Shown: positions 26,230 through 34,603 of the stretch, piece by piece | Layout of the letters: the number at the start of each line of letters is the position of its first letter | How positions within the stretch are numbered: position 1 is the stretch's first letter | NCBI RefSeq assembly: GCF_002078175.1 | Contig: NZ_MWFK01000001.1 | Span: 2,604,001-2,668,000, forward strand | Origin: Streptomyces sp. M41(2017) | GTDB taxonomy: Bacteria; Actinomycetota; Actinomycetes; Streptomycetales; Streptomycetaceae | Direction of reading: 5' to 3' | Length of the DNA stretch: 64,000 nt | Notes under the pieces: generated by a model | The model's input: the letters and a program-made list of their open reading frames with translations, nothing else | What the model was told of the DNA's origin: nothing | Databases searched by the model: none | Made by a program: the position numbers and the translations under genes

Positions 26230-28349
26230 CAGCGGCCTCCGTCCTCGTCGCCCGGGATGCGCAGGGGCCGGCCGGCGAGGGCGTCGGCGGGCCAGTCCCG
26301 CGAGGCACGCCACAGCAGGGCGTTGCCCGCGGGCCGCAGGTTCGACAGCTGTTCCAGCTCGAACCGCAGCCGTTCGGTGACGCGTGGGTCCGGCAGCACC
26401 AGCGGGTCGGTCAGCTGCCACACGGCGTGCAGCAAGCGCCGTACGCGCAGGTGCAGTACGGCGTCGACGCCCTCCGGCGGCCGGTGCGCGGCGTCCGTGC
26501 GGCCGAGGGCCACGGCGGCGCGGTGGTCGTGGCCGTCGAAGTCCCGGCCGTCCGGGTCGTGTGCGTGGTAGTAGGGCGCGGAGGCGATGAAGACCAGCGT
26601 GGACAGCCAGCCCCGGGTGTCGGTGCGCGGGAAGGTGTCGCGCAGGTGAGCCACCGCGAAGTCCGCCTTTCCGAGGGCGAGTTCGTGGTGCAGCCGGTAG
26701 CGGGCGCTGTCCGGGGGTGCCGACTCGCCGGGGTGGTCGGAGTAGTGGTCGACGAGGGCGCGGTGCACCGCCCGCCACTGTTCGTGGTCGGGGTCCGCGT
26801 GGTGCAGCCGCAGCAGGAGCAGCGTGCGCAGGAACGGGTCGCCGACGAACTGGCCGTCGGCCGTCGCCCAGCCCTCGGAGGCGAGCCGTTCCTCCAGGTC
26901 GAGGACGCCGGAGGCGCCGAAGTCCTCGGGGAGCCGGGACTCCGCGAGCGAGCAGGCCGACGCGCGGTCGTGGGCGGCGGCCAGCACGGTCAGTTCGTCG
27001 AGGCGGCCACCGGGCACCAGCCGGGCGAGGAGCTCCTGGTGGGCGGGGCGGCCGGCGTGGTCCTCGTGCGGGGCGACGTCGGCGGTCAGGAGCGCGCCGA
27101 GCGAGTCCGCGCCGACGGGCAGGTTCTGTCGGGCCGAGGCCGCCAGCACGGTGATGCCGAGCGGGCTGCCGCAGGTCAGCCGGTGGGTGGCGTGCGGGAG
27201 TTGGGCGGGCAGGCCGTCCGGGCCGCCGGTGGTTCCGGTGCCGCCGGTCGCGGTGTCCATGATGTGCAGGGTGTCGTCGGGGGTCAGGGGCGGCAGCGCG
27301 ACGAGCAGGGCCCGCGAGGACGGCGAGGTGCCGGGCCGCCAGTCGGTCTCGCGCGCGGTGTCGGTCAGGGTGAGCCGGCCCGCGTTCCGCAGGGCCGGGT
27401 GTGCGTGGCCCCGGAGCGCGGCGAAGATCACGGCCCGGTCCGCGATGCCGTCGGCGCGGTCGCGCAGCACCGGTTCGAGGAGGCCGAGCCCGGCGGGCTC
27501 CTGGACGTTGTCGATCAGCAGGACCGGGCGGCCCCGCCGGTGGGAACGCTGCACGACCCCCGCGTACGCGTCGTCGAGGTCGGCGAGCAGGGCCCGGACC
27601 AGATGGCGTTCGGCGTGCCGGCGCGAGTCGCCGCCCGCCCGGAAGTGCCGGGAGAGCAGGATCAGCGCGAGCTTGGGGCTGCCGCCCGCGTTCGGGTAGT
27701 CCCGGTACCAGGTGGCGGCCTTGCGCAGCCGGCGGTGGGCGGGTGCGACGCCCTCCGCGAAGGCCTCCAGGGTGGCCTCGATGATGGGTTCCACGACGGG
27801 GCCCGTTCCGCTCATCGACGCGACGAGCTTGGAGACGACCTTGCTCACCCAGCGTCCGGCGAACCCCGACAGCCACGAGTCGGTCTCGTTCAGCAGCAGG
27901 ATCCGCTCCGCCTCCTGCCGGATGCGGGGCACGTCCCGGTTGCTCCAGCCGCCCGCGGCCACGGCGAGGAGGCCCGAGGAGAGGCGCGGGAACGCGATCC
28001 TCCCGGCCCCCTTCACCGGTTCGGCGAGCTGTTCCGCGGCCGTGGTGAGCGCTTGGCCGACCGGGGACCAGGACTCCGCGGGGCGATCGGCGGGCGGCGC
28101 GGCGAACTGCCGGTCCTCGCCGTCGACCAGGGCGACCGGGGTGTGCCACCGGTAGGCCTCGCGCAGTTCCCGGAGCACGGCGGTCTTGCCGAGCCCCCGG
28201 CCGCCGGTGAGCACCACGAAGGGTGGTTCTTCCGCGTGTTCGTACGGTGTGGCGCGCAACTGGTACGGACGCAGTCCGACCAGTCGTGACGCGAGTCCGG
28301 GCGGATCGGTGTCGAACAGCGCCCCTCTGCCGTGCAGCCCTGAGTGCAC
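26229..28349 (-). CDS. P-loop NTPase, STAND-like, partner of the membrane-anchored binding protein
   Basis: 706 residues, soluble. Walker A is LTGGRGLGKTAVLRELREAY (residues 47-66) and a Walker B-like VLLIDNVQEP lies near 275. After the ATPase core the protein becomes helical and leucine-rich (residues about 430-690), as in regulatory STAND NTPases with a sensor arm, though no named repeat was recognised. GTG 28349 has GGGGGAG six bases ahead. It is coupled to the downstream binding-protein gene. What it controls is unknown; signalling from the membrane partner is a reasonable inference. Confidence 0.7.
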   Translation of the reverse strand: MHSGLHGRGALFDTDPPGLASRLVGLRPYQLRATPYEHAEEPPFVVLTGGRGLGKTAVLRELREAYRWHTPVALVDGEDRQFAAPPADRPAESWSPVGQALTTAAEQLAEPVKGAGRIAFPRLSSGLLAVAAGGWSNRDVPRIRQEAERILLLNETDSWLSGFAGRWVSKVVSKLVASMSGTGPVVEPIIEATLEAFAEGVAPAHRRLRKAATWYRDYPNAGGSPKLALILLSRHFRAGGDSRRHAERHLVRALLADLDDAYAGVVQRSHRRGRPVLLIDNVQEPAGLGLLEPVLRDRADGIADRAVIFAALRGHAHPALRNAGRLTLTDTARETDWRPGTSPSSRALLVALPPLTPDDTLHIMDTATGGTGTTGGPDGLPAQLPHATHRLTCGSPLGITVLAASARQNLPVGADSLGALLTADVAPHEDHAGRPAHQELLARLVPGGRLDELTVLAAAHDRASACSLAESRLPEDFGASGVLDLEERLASEGWATADGQFVGDPFLRTLLLLRLHHADPDHEQWRAVHRALVDHYSDHPGESAPPDSARYRLHHELALGKADFAVAHLRDTFPRTDTRGWLSTLVFIASAPYYHAHDPDGRDFDGHDHRAAVALGRTDAAHRPPEGVDAVLHLRVRRLLHAVWQLTDPLVLPDPRVTERLRFELEQLSNLRPAGNALLWRASRDWPADALAGRPLRIPGDEDGGR

Positions 28350-28479
28350 CGCATCTCCCCCTGGTCCGCGGTCCGGTCCGATGTGCTGCTGTGAGGTGTA
28401 TCAACAACAGTGTAAAAAGGGGGAGTTGATTCGGGATAGGGCACTTGATGACTGTTCGGTTACGAAAACGTTCGGACTG

Positions 28480-29463
28480 TCAACCGACGGTGATCGAATC
28501 GAGCTTCTCCCGCAGGTAGACGTGCGAGTCGACGGGTTCGTACGCGATCCGGCCCACCGGGGCGGGCACCGACTCGACCAGCGTCCCCGGCGTGCATTCG
28601 CCGAAGTAGACGAGCGAGATCAGCTCCTCTGCGGGCGCGTCGGAGGGCGGCGGCAGGACGCGGTGCCGCCCCGAGCGCCACCGGTCGCCCGTCCAACGGG
28701 CCATCAGGTCGCCGATGTTGACGGTGAACGCGGCCGGGTCGAAGGGCGCGTCCTCCCAGCCGCCCTCGTCCGTGAACACCTGGAGCCCGCCCTTGCCCGC
28801 CTGCCGGTCGAGGAGGGTGACCGTACCGAAGTCGGTGTGCGGACCGATCCGGAACTGGCCCGGCTCCGGCGCGCCGACGACGTCCCTCCCCGGATACCAG
28901 TTGATGTTGAAGCCGTACGTGGGGTGATCCATGTGCCGGGTGAAGAAGTCCGGTTCGAGGCCGAGCGCCTCACCGAGCAGCGCCAGCAGATGGTTATCCA
29001 GCTCGGCCATCCGCGCCAGGTACTCCTCGCACAGGGCCCGCAGCCCGGGGGCCTCGGCGGGCCAGACGTTCGGCGCGTACCATTCGGCGTTCGTCTCCGG
29101 GTCGGCGAACGGCTCGTGCGTCGCGAACGTCAGCGACTCCTTCAGGTCCGGCGGGGTCTCGGTGCCCTCCGCGTAGCCGTTGGCCTCGGCACCGGGACCG
29201 AGCCAGCCGCGCCCGCCCACTTCGGTGGCGTACCGCTGCTTCGTCGCGGCGGGCAGTGCGAAGAAGGCGCGGGCCTCCTCCCTGATCCGGACGCGCAGCG
29301 CGGGGTCCACGCCGTGGCCGGTGACGAGCAGGAAGCCGGCCGTCCGGAGCGCCGCGTCGACGGTCCGGGCGATCGCGGCGCGCGTCTCCGCGTCCCCCGA
29401 GAGCCAGGGACGCAGGTCGACGGTCGGGACGCGCGGCGCCGCGGGGGCCTCGGGGTCAGTCAC
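28480..29463 (-). CDS. 2-oxoglutarate/Fe(II) oxygenase, isopenicillin N synthase-like
   Basis: 327 residues of the IPNS-like dioxygenase superfamily. The N-terminal DIOX_N part has GFLLVTGHGVDPALRVRIRE. The iron ligands are in GPHTDFGTVTLL (near residue 207; His and Asp) and SGRHRVLPP (near 264; His), with the arginine that binds 2-oxoglutarate expected shortly after. The family includes fungal thymine-7-hydroxylase and many plant oxygenases. It overlaps the cytosine deaminase gene by eight bases, which suggests a pyrimidine-related substrate; that is inference. Confidence 0.85.
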   Translation of the reverse strand: MTDPEAPAAPRVPTVDLRPWLSGDAETRAAIARTVDAALRTAGFLLVTGHGVDPALRVRIREEARAFFALPAATKQRYATEVGGRGWLGPGAEANGYAEGTETPPDLKESLTFATHEPFADPETNAEWYAPNVWPAEAPGLRALCEEYLARMAELDNHLLALLGEALGLEPDFFTRHMDHPTYGFNINWYPGRDVVGAPEPGQFRIGPHTDFGTVTLLDRQAGKGGLQVFTDEGGWEDAPFDPAAFTVNIGDLMARWTGDRWRSGRHRVLPPPSDAPAEELISLVYFGECTPGTLVESVPAPVGRIAYEPVDSHVYLREKLDSITVG

Positions 29464-29914
29464 CGATGTCCTCGTTCCACAGGTCGGGGTTGCCCTCGAT
29501 GAAGTCGCGCATCAGGTCCGTGCACTCGGGATCGTCGAGCAGCACGATCTGCACACCGTGCTCGGCGAGCCAGTCGTGGCCGCCGTGGAAGGTGGCCGCC
29601 TCGCCGACGACCACCCGGGAGATGCCGAACTGCCGGACCAGGCCGCTGCAGTACCAGCAGGGCGAGAGGGTGGTCACCATCGTCGTGCCGCGGTACGACC
29701 GCTGCCGTCCGGCCGCGCGGAACGCGGCCGTCTCGGCGTGCGTCGAGGGGTCGTCGTCCTGGACGCGGCGGTTGTGGCCCCGGCCGAGCAGGGTGCCGTC
29801 CGCGCCGTACAGGGCGGCCCCGATGGGGATGCCGCCCTCGGAGAGCCCGGCGCGGGCCTCCGCCACGGCGGTCGCGAGCCATGCCCGCGCCTGTGCCTGA
29901 TCGATGCGCTCCAT
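29456..29914 (-). CDS. Cytosine deaminase-type zinc hydrolase (yeast FCY1-like)
   Basis: 152 residues of the cytidine/deoxycytidylate deaminase fold. Zinc ligands are in THAETAAF (near residue 60; the Glu is the proton shuttle) and SPCWYCSGLV (near 91). The C-terminus, FIEGNPDLWNEDIGD, closely matches the tail of yeast cytosine deaminase Fcy1 (recalled as FIDERPQDWFEDIGE), which covers the active site there. It therefore probably deaminates cytosine or an analogue such as 5-methylcytosine. ATG 29914 is the start, and it is translated before the oxygenase gene. Confidence 0.85.
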   Translation of the reverse strand: MERIDQAQARAWLATAVAEARAGLSEGGIPIGAALYGADGTLLGRGHNRRVQDDDPSTHAETAAFRAAGRQRSYRGTTMVTTLSPCWYCSGLVRQFGISRVVVGEAATFHGGHDWLAEHGVQIVLLDDPECTDLMRDFIEGNPDLWNEDIGD

Positions 29915-29970
29915 GACCCCACTCTGCGGTGGGCGTCCCCCGAGGGCAACGTGCCCGGGCCGTGGCGCGG

Positions 29971-31161
29971 TCAGGCGCGGCGGTGGCGGCCGTACTGGCG
30001 GGCCAGCGCGTGGAACGCCTCCTTCGGCTCCCAGTGGACCCCGGCGGCCGGATCGCCGGGACGCTTCTCGACGGTCTTCGTGATGCTGTAGCTCGCCATG
30101 TCGAGGTCGTGGCGCGGGTCGTGGCGGCGGTGCGGGGCGTCGCGGGTGACGAAGGTGTACGCCATCGCCGCGTACAGGCCCGCCGCCTCGAACGCGGCCA
30201 GCACGTCCGTGAGATACGCGGCCTGCGTGCGCTCGCTGCGGACCAGTCCGGCCTTGATCTCCGGCGGGTCCTTTGTGTAATCGACGACGTCCCAGCCCAT
30301 GCCGCCCTGCTCCGGCGCTCCCTCGAAGGTGCAGCAGCCGAACTCCATGACGGCGACGGGCTTCCCGAAGCGCCGGTACTGCGCGAGGTCGCGGAGGTAG
30401 TCCGACGGGCGCCGGAAGAACGAGTAGTAGTCGATGCCCACGAGGTCGAAGAGGCCCCAGTCGACGTCCTCGTCCTGGGCTGCGGCGTACGTCAGCGGCC
30501 CGTGGAACACGGACCGGCCCGTCTTCGCCGCCCTCGCGGTGAACCGGTGCAGCCGCCGCGCCATGACGACGGGATCGAAGTTGCCCTTGAGCAGGTTCTC
30601 CACCCGTTCCTGGATGTTCGCGCCGGGCACGATGCCGGGGACGTACAGCACGAACTCGCAGCCGACGCTGAGGTGCACCCCGGCGCCCTGGCGGCGCAGT
30701 CGCTCCGCGGAGCGGCCCGTCTCCGCGAGGTGGTCGAGGATGTCCCGCTCGGGCACGTCACCGAGCGTCGGTTCGAGCCAGACGTGCAGTCCGCGCTCCG
30801 CCGCCTCGGCCGCGGTCGCGGTGAGCCGTCCGACGCCGTCGCCGGTCACCTTGACGGAGTCGGCGTGCAGATCGTGGCCGACGGCGCGCAGGTCCGCGCG
30901 CATGTCCCGGACGTTCCAGCCGGTCGCGGGGCTCTCCCCGTCCCCGATCTCGTACACCACGCCCCGGTGGGTGAGCCCGCGCCGGGCGCTCGCCGTCGGC
31001 GCCGTCGTGCCCGCCCGCCCCCGTGCCGGCAGCGGTGCCCGGCCTGCGGGTGTCGCCCCCGCCCGTGCCGCCGCTCCGAGGGGCAGCAGGGCGGCCGCGC
31101 CCCCGACGGCCGCGGCCGTTCCCAGAAACCGTGCCCGGCTGATCCCCGGCGTCTCCTGCAT
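29971..31161 (-). CDS. Tat-exported glycosidase-like TIM-barrel protein
   Basis: 396 residues. A twin-arginine-type signal (SRARFLGTAAAVGGAAALLP) is followed by an alanine/proline-rich spacer and a barrel domain: THRGVVYEIGDGESPATGWN, DSVKVTGDG, GLHVWLEPTLG, GCEFVLYVPGI, LVGIDYYSFF and VAVMEFGCCTFEGAP. The DYY and MEFG segments resemble acid residues of retaining glycosidases. Homologues in Streptomyces are sometimes labelled abortive phage infection proteins, a label that nothing in the sequence supports. The substrate is unknown. Confidence 0.65.
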   Translation of the reverse strand: MQETPGISRARFLGTAAAVGGAAALLPLGAAARAGATPAGRAPLPARGRAGTTAPTASARRGLTHRGVVYEIGDGESPATGWNVRDMRADLRAVGHDLHADSVKVTGDGVGRLTATAAEAAERGLHVWLEPTLGDVPERDILDHLAETGRSAERLRRQGAGVHLSVGCEFVLYVPGIVPGANIQERVENLLKGNFDPVVMARRLHRFTARAAKTGRSVFHGPLTYAAAQDEDVDWGLFDLVGIDYYSFFRRPSDYLRDLAQYRRFGKPVAVMEFGCCTFEGAPEQGGMGWDVVDYTKDPPEIKAGLVRSERTQAAYLTDVLAAFEAAGLYAAMAYTFVTRDAPHRRHDPRHDLDMASYSITKTVEKRPGDPAAGVHWEPKEAFHALARQYGRHRRA

Positions 31162-31355
31162 CCCGCGCCTCCCGGCTCCGCGCCCACCTGCTTCGTCCGG
31201 GACCCAGTCTGGAAAGCGAAGGCCCCGGCCCGCGTCCGCCGATGGTCTACGGGGGCACGCCGAAGGGATGAGAGAGGAGGGGACCGGAGGACACTTGGAG
31301 GGACGGCCCGCGTCCGAGGGCGGGTCGGCGGACGACCGCCGCGAGCCCGGGACAC

Positions 31356-32012
31356 TCAGGAGTTCTCCGGCCTCCGGGCCAGGATGAAGCCCTGCGCGGT
31401 CCGCTCCGGGCCGTATTCCGTCATCTCGGCCTCACGAACCAGCCGGACCGCCTCGGTCAGGCCGGCCTCCGCGAGGAGTTCGGCGACACGGTCGGGCGGG
31501 AAGCTGTACACGTCGAGGTCCACGTCGTGGCCGTACGCGTGTTCCAGGAGGATCTGTTCGTCGCCCGCCTTGAAGCCGATGAGCAGGTGTCCGCCGGGAG
31601 CGAGCACGCGGCGGAACTCGGCGAACAGCGGCGCCAGTTCCTCCACGGGGATGTGCACGGTGGACGACCAGACGAGCGCTCCGGCGAGCGAGCCGTCGGC
31701 GAGGTCGAGGTCCGCCATCGTGCCCACCGAGAACCGCAGGTGGGGGTATGCGGCGCGGGCGACCTCGATCATCCCGGGCGACAGGTCGATCCCGAACGCG
31801 TCGAGCCCGAGCCCTTCCAGGTGAATGGTCATCCGGCCAGGACCGCAGCCGAGGTCCCCGACCGGGCCGCCCCCGCCGGCCCGCACCCGCTTCGCGAACT
31901 CGGCGAGCATCGCGATCTCCAGGGGCTGGGCGACGTCCCCGCTGAACAGCTTGGCGTAGTCGGCGGCGACGGTGTCGTACGAGGCACGGGTGGCATCCAG
32001 GCGAGTGGTCAT
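31356..32012 (-). CDS. SAM-dependent methyltransferase (class I)
   Basis: 218 residues starting MTTRLDATRASYDTVAADYA. Motif I is VGDLGCGPGRMTIHL (near residue 50), then FGIDLSPGMIEVARAAYPHL and the VLAPGGHLLIGF post-motif. This is the Methyltransf_11/25 type, acting on a small molecule of unknown identity. The frame extends to 32054, but ATG 32012 gives the usual family start; no clear ribosome site is present, so the transcript may be leaderless. Confidence 0.85.
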   Translation of the reverse strand: MTTRLDATRASYDTVAADYAKLFSGDVAQPLEIAMLAEFAKRVRAGGGGPVGDLGCGPGRMTIHLEGLGLDAFGIDLSPGMIEVARAAYPHLRFSVGTMADLDLADGSLAGALVWSSTVHIPVEELAPLFAEFRRVLAPGGHLLIGFKAGDEQILLEHAYGHDVDLDVYSFPPDRVAELLAEAGLTEAVRLVREAEMTEYGPERTAQGFILARRPENS

Positions 32013-32120
32013 GGCGCGGAAGACTAGACGGCGCCACTGACAACGCCACCCCAACAGGCCTCCACCCGCGGCCGGTTCGCGTTCGTGGCTCGGGCGCTCA
32101 CCCGGCGTGCGCCCCCGCCG

Positions 32121-32369
32121 TCAGTCCGCCACCCTCAGCAGCAGCTTGCCCGTGCTGGTCCGCGCCCCCATCAGCGCATGCGCGTCCCCGGCCTTCTCCA
32201 GGTCGAACTCCGCCGTCACCGGCAGGGTCACGGTCCCGTCCGCCACCGTCTCGAACGCACGCTCGGCGATGGCGCGCAGGGCGTCCGGTGCCGTGCGGGC
32301 CAGCCCGAGGATGGAGAACCCGGCGACCGACAGGCCGGTCGGGTAGAGCTCCGGCTGGCCCACCGTCCA
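32121..32369 (-). pseudogene. C-terminal remnant of a zinc-binding/quinone oxidoreductase
   Basis: 82 codons from WTVGQPELYPTGLSVAGFSI to TSTGKLLLRVAD and stop. This matches the last quarter of an NADPH:quinone-type MDR oxidoreductase (VTAEFDLEKAGDAHALMGAR is the usual closing part). Upstream of codon W the frame turns into the antisense of a transporter fragment, so the N-terminal 240 or so residues, including the cofactor domain, are gone. Confidence 0.8.
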
Positions 32370-32672
32370 GGGCGCTTCGGCGTGATGGCGGCGGTCCAGG
32401 GCGCCAACCCCGGAGTCAACCGTCCTGTCGTCATGGCGGTCACCCCGCCGGAACTGCGCGGTCCGGCCTTCGCGGTCCTCATCTCGGTCGCAGAGGCGCT
32501 CGCCTACGCCCTGTTCAACCTGGGCGCGGGGGCGCTCGGAGACACCATCGGGCTCCAGCAGGTGTTCCTGTGGGTGCTCGTCGTGCTGATGCTCGTCAAC
32601 GCGGCCTTCTGCGGGGTGTTGCACCGTACGTACGCGCGGGACGTGGCGCGTGCGCTGGAGGGGCACGCGTGA
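32370..32672 (+). pseudogene. C-terminal remnant of an MFS transporter
   Basis: About 100 codons: RFGVMAAVQGANPGVNRPVV, MAVTPPELRGPAFAV, a helix LISVAEALAYALFNLGAGAL, then GLQQVFLWVLVVLMLVNAAF, and a hydrophilic tail. These are the last helices of a major-facilitator protein; everything before them is missing. It abuts the oxidoreductase remnant on the other strand at about 32370. Confidence 0.8.
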
Positions 32673-32804
32673 TCCGGGCCCGCCGGGAGCCGGTGCGTCC
32701 GCTCTCGGTGGCGGACCCCTGCGGGCGGCATCGCATCGGCCCTGCCGATGGCCCCATCGGCAGGACGCCCCAGCAGGGCGTGGCCGCCGCCGGGCCTTCG
32801 CTCC

Positions 32805-32810
32805 TACCGT
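32805..32810 (+). promoter_or_regulatory. -10 element for a probably leaderless DMT transporter transcript
   Basis: TACCGT ends six bases before ATG 32817, and no ribosome site is present between them. Confidence 0.45.
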
Positions 32811-32816
32811 CGGGGC

Positions 32817-33803
32817 ATGACCTCAGCCACCTCCGCCGGCGCCACCGAGAACAAGGGCGCGGCCCAGCTCACCGCGGCGATGATGCTCTCCGGCACCCTC
32901 GGCGTCTTCGTCGTCGAGTCCGGCGCCTCGCCCCTGAACGTCGTCTTCTTCCGCGTCGTGTTCGGAGCCCTCGCCCTCGGCGGCTACGCCCTGGCCCGCG
33001 GCTACTTCCGCGGCCACGGCTTCACCCCGCGCACCCTCGGACTCGCCGCGCTCGGCGGGGTGTTCATCGTCCTCAACTGGGTCCTGCTCTTCCAGTCGTA
33101 CGAGAACACCTCGATCTCCGTCGCCACCGTCGTCTACCACACGCAGCCGTTCTACGTGGTGCTCCTCGGCGCCCTGCTGTTCCGGGAACGGGTCACCGCC
33201 GCGAAGGCCGGCTGGATCGTCCTCGCCTTCGCCGGTCTGGTGCTCGTCTCGGGTGTCTCCCCGGCCGACCTCACCCAGGGCGGCGCGTACCTCACCGGCG
33301 TCGGCCAGGCCCTCCTCGCGGCGCTCCTGTACGGGCTGTCCACCCTGGTCACCAAGCGCATCACCGGCGTACGGCCGCACCTGATCGCCCTCGTGCAGGT
33401 CCTCGTCGGCATCCCGCTGCTGCTGCCCTTCGCCGACCTCGGCGCCCTGCGCGGGACCGGCGCGGACTGGGCCTGGCTGGTCGGCCTCGGGGTGATCCAC
33501 ACCGGGCTGATGTACGTCCTCATGTACGCCGCGTACGCCAAGCTCCCGACCGCGAAGATCGCCGTCCTCGCCTTCACCTACCCGGCCGTCGCCATGGTCA
33601 TGGAGTGGGCGGTCTACGGCCACCACATCGGGTTCGTCCAGGCGCTCGGCGTCCCGCTGATCGTGACGGCCAGCCTGAAGGTCACGCTTCCCCGGGCGGG
33701 CCGGACTCCTCGGACACCAGCTGCCGTGCCCGCTCCACGAACAGCCGAGCGTGCGCCGGAAGCCGCTTCCCGGCCCGCCACGCCAGCTGCGTGCGAAGCG
33801 TGA
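32817..33803 (+). CDS. EamA/DMT-superfamily transporter
   Basis: 328 residues with ten predicted membrane helices in two EamA repeats: the first from TAAMMLSGTLGVFVVESGAS to about residue 135, the second from QALLAALLYGLSTLVTKR to about 290. It is probably an exporter of metabolites or drugs. The last 40 residues are an Ala/Pro/Arg-rich tail running 122 bp into the convergent LysR gene and may be read-through past a lost stop. The LysR protein encoded opposite is its likely regulator. Confidence 0.85.
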   Translation: MTSATSAGATENKGAAQLTAAMMLSGTLGVFVVESGASPLNVVFFRVVFGALALGGYALARGYFRGHGFTPRTLGLAALGGVFIVLNWVLLFQSYENTSISVATVVYHTQPFYVVLLGALLFRERVTAAKAGWIVLAFAGLVLVSGVSPADLTQGGAYLTGVGQALLAALLYGLSTLVTKRITGVRPHLIALVQVLVGIPLLLPFADLGALRGTGADWAWLVGLGVIHTGLMYVLMYAAYAKLPTAKIAVLAFTYPAVAMVMEWAVYGHHIGFVQALGVPLIVTASLKVTLPRAGRTPRTPAAVPAPRTAERAPEAASRPATPAACEA

Positions 33804-34593
33804 ACGGCGGCTCCCAGCCGAGCCGTACGAGCGTGCCCCGCTCCAGTTCCGCGGCGACCGTCACCTCGGGCAGCAACGCGATCCCGAGGCCGGCCGCCGC
33901 GGCCTGCTTGGTCGCCTCGATCGTGCCGAACTCCGTGAAGGCGACGGAAGTGCCACCTGGGACAGCCGAGTTGAGTTCCCGCTCGAACAAGTCCCGGTAG
34001 GCGCAGCCCGGTTCGGTGGCCAGCAATGACTGGCCCGCGAGTCCGGGCGTGCCGGGTGCCGTGCCGGCGAGCGGATGGCCGGGCGCGGCGACGAGCGCGA
34101 GCGGCTCGACGGCGAGGACCGCGGTCTCCAGACCCGCGTGCTCGGTCTCCTCCTCCATGAGGAAGCCGACGTCGTAGATGCCCTGGCGCAGCGCCTGACG
34201 GGTCTCGTCGCCGATGGTCGTCCGCAGCGAGAGCCGGACCTTGGGGTGGCGGTGGTGGAAGAGTTCGAGGAGCGGCAGCAGCCGGTAGGAGGTGAGCGAC
34301 TCCATCGTGCCGACGGTGAGGGTGCCGGAGGGTTCCTCGGCGCCGACGACCGCGGCCCGCGCCTCCTCGGTCAGCTCGATGATCCGCCGGGCGTAGGGCA
34401 GCAGCCGCTCGCCCGCCTCGGTGAGCCGGATCCTGCTGCCCAGCCGGTCGAACAGCTCGGTGCCGAGCAAGGTCTCCAGGGCGCGGATCTGACTGGTCAC
34501 GCTCGACTGCGCGTACGCCAGCTCGGCCGCGGCCCGGGTGAAGCTCAGTACCGTCGCGACCTTCTCGAAGGTCACCAGCAGGCGCAGTTCCAT
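33682..34593 (-). CDS. LysR-family transcriptional regulator
   Basis: 303 residues. The N-terminal winged helix-turn-helix (residues 1-60) has LSFTRAAAELAYAQSSVTSQ and IRALETLLGTELFDR. The rest is a LysR effector domain, with GTLTVGTMESLTSYRLLPLL at the hinge and LGIALLPEVTV near residue 240. It converges on and overlaps the DMT transporter gene by 122 bp. The effector is unknown. Confidence 0.93.
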   Translation of the reverse strand: MELRLLVTFEKVATVLSFTRAAAELAYAQSSVTSQIRALETLLGTELFDRLGSRIRLTEAGERLLPYARRIIELTEEARAAVVGAEEPSGTLTVGTMESLTSYRLLPLLELFHHRHPKVRLSLRTTIGDETRQALRQGIYDVGFLMEEETEHAGLETAVLAVEPLALVAAPGHPLAGTAPGTPGLAGQSLLATEPGCAYRDLFERELNSAVPGGTSVAFTEFGTIEATKQAAAAGLGIALLPEVTVAAELERGTLVRLGWEPPFTLRTQLAWRAGKRLPAHARLFVERARQLVSEESGPPGEA

Positions 34594-34603
34594 GCTCCGA
34601 TTC

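Noticed and set aside
29971..31161. Phage-defence gene (abortive infection label used for homologues)
   Set aside because: The sequence shows a Tat signal and a glycosidase-like barrel outside the membrane; nothing supports a defence role.
32085..32369. Upstream extension of the MFS remnant as a true N-terminus
   Set aside because: The residues are antisense of the oxidoreductase remnant and show no membrane helices; the transporter homology begins only near 32370.
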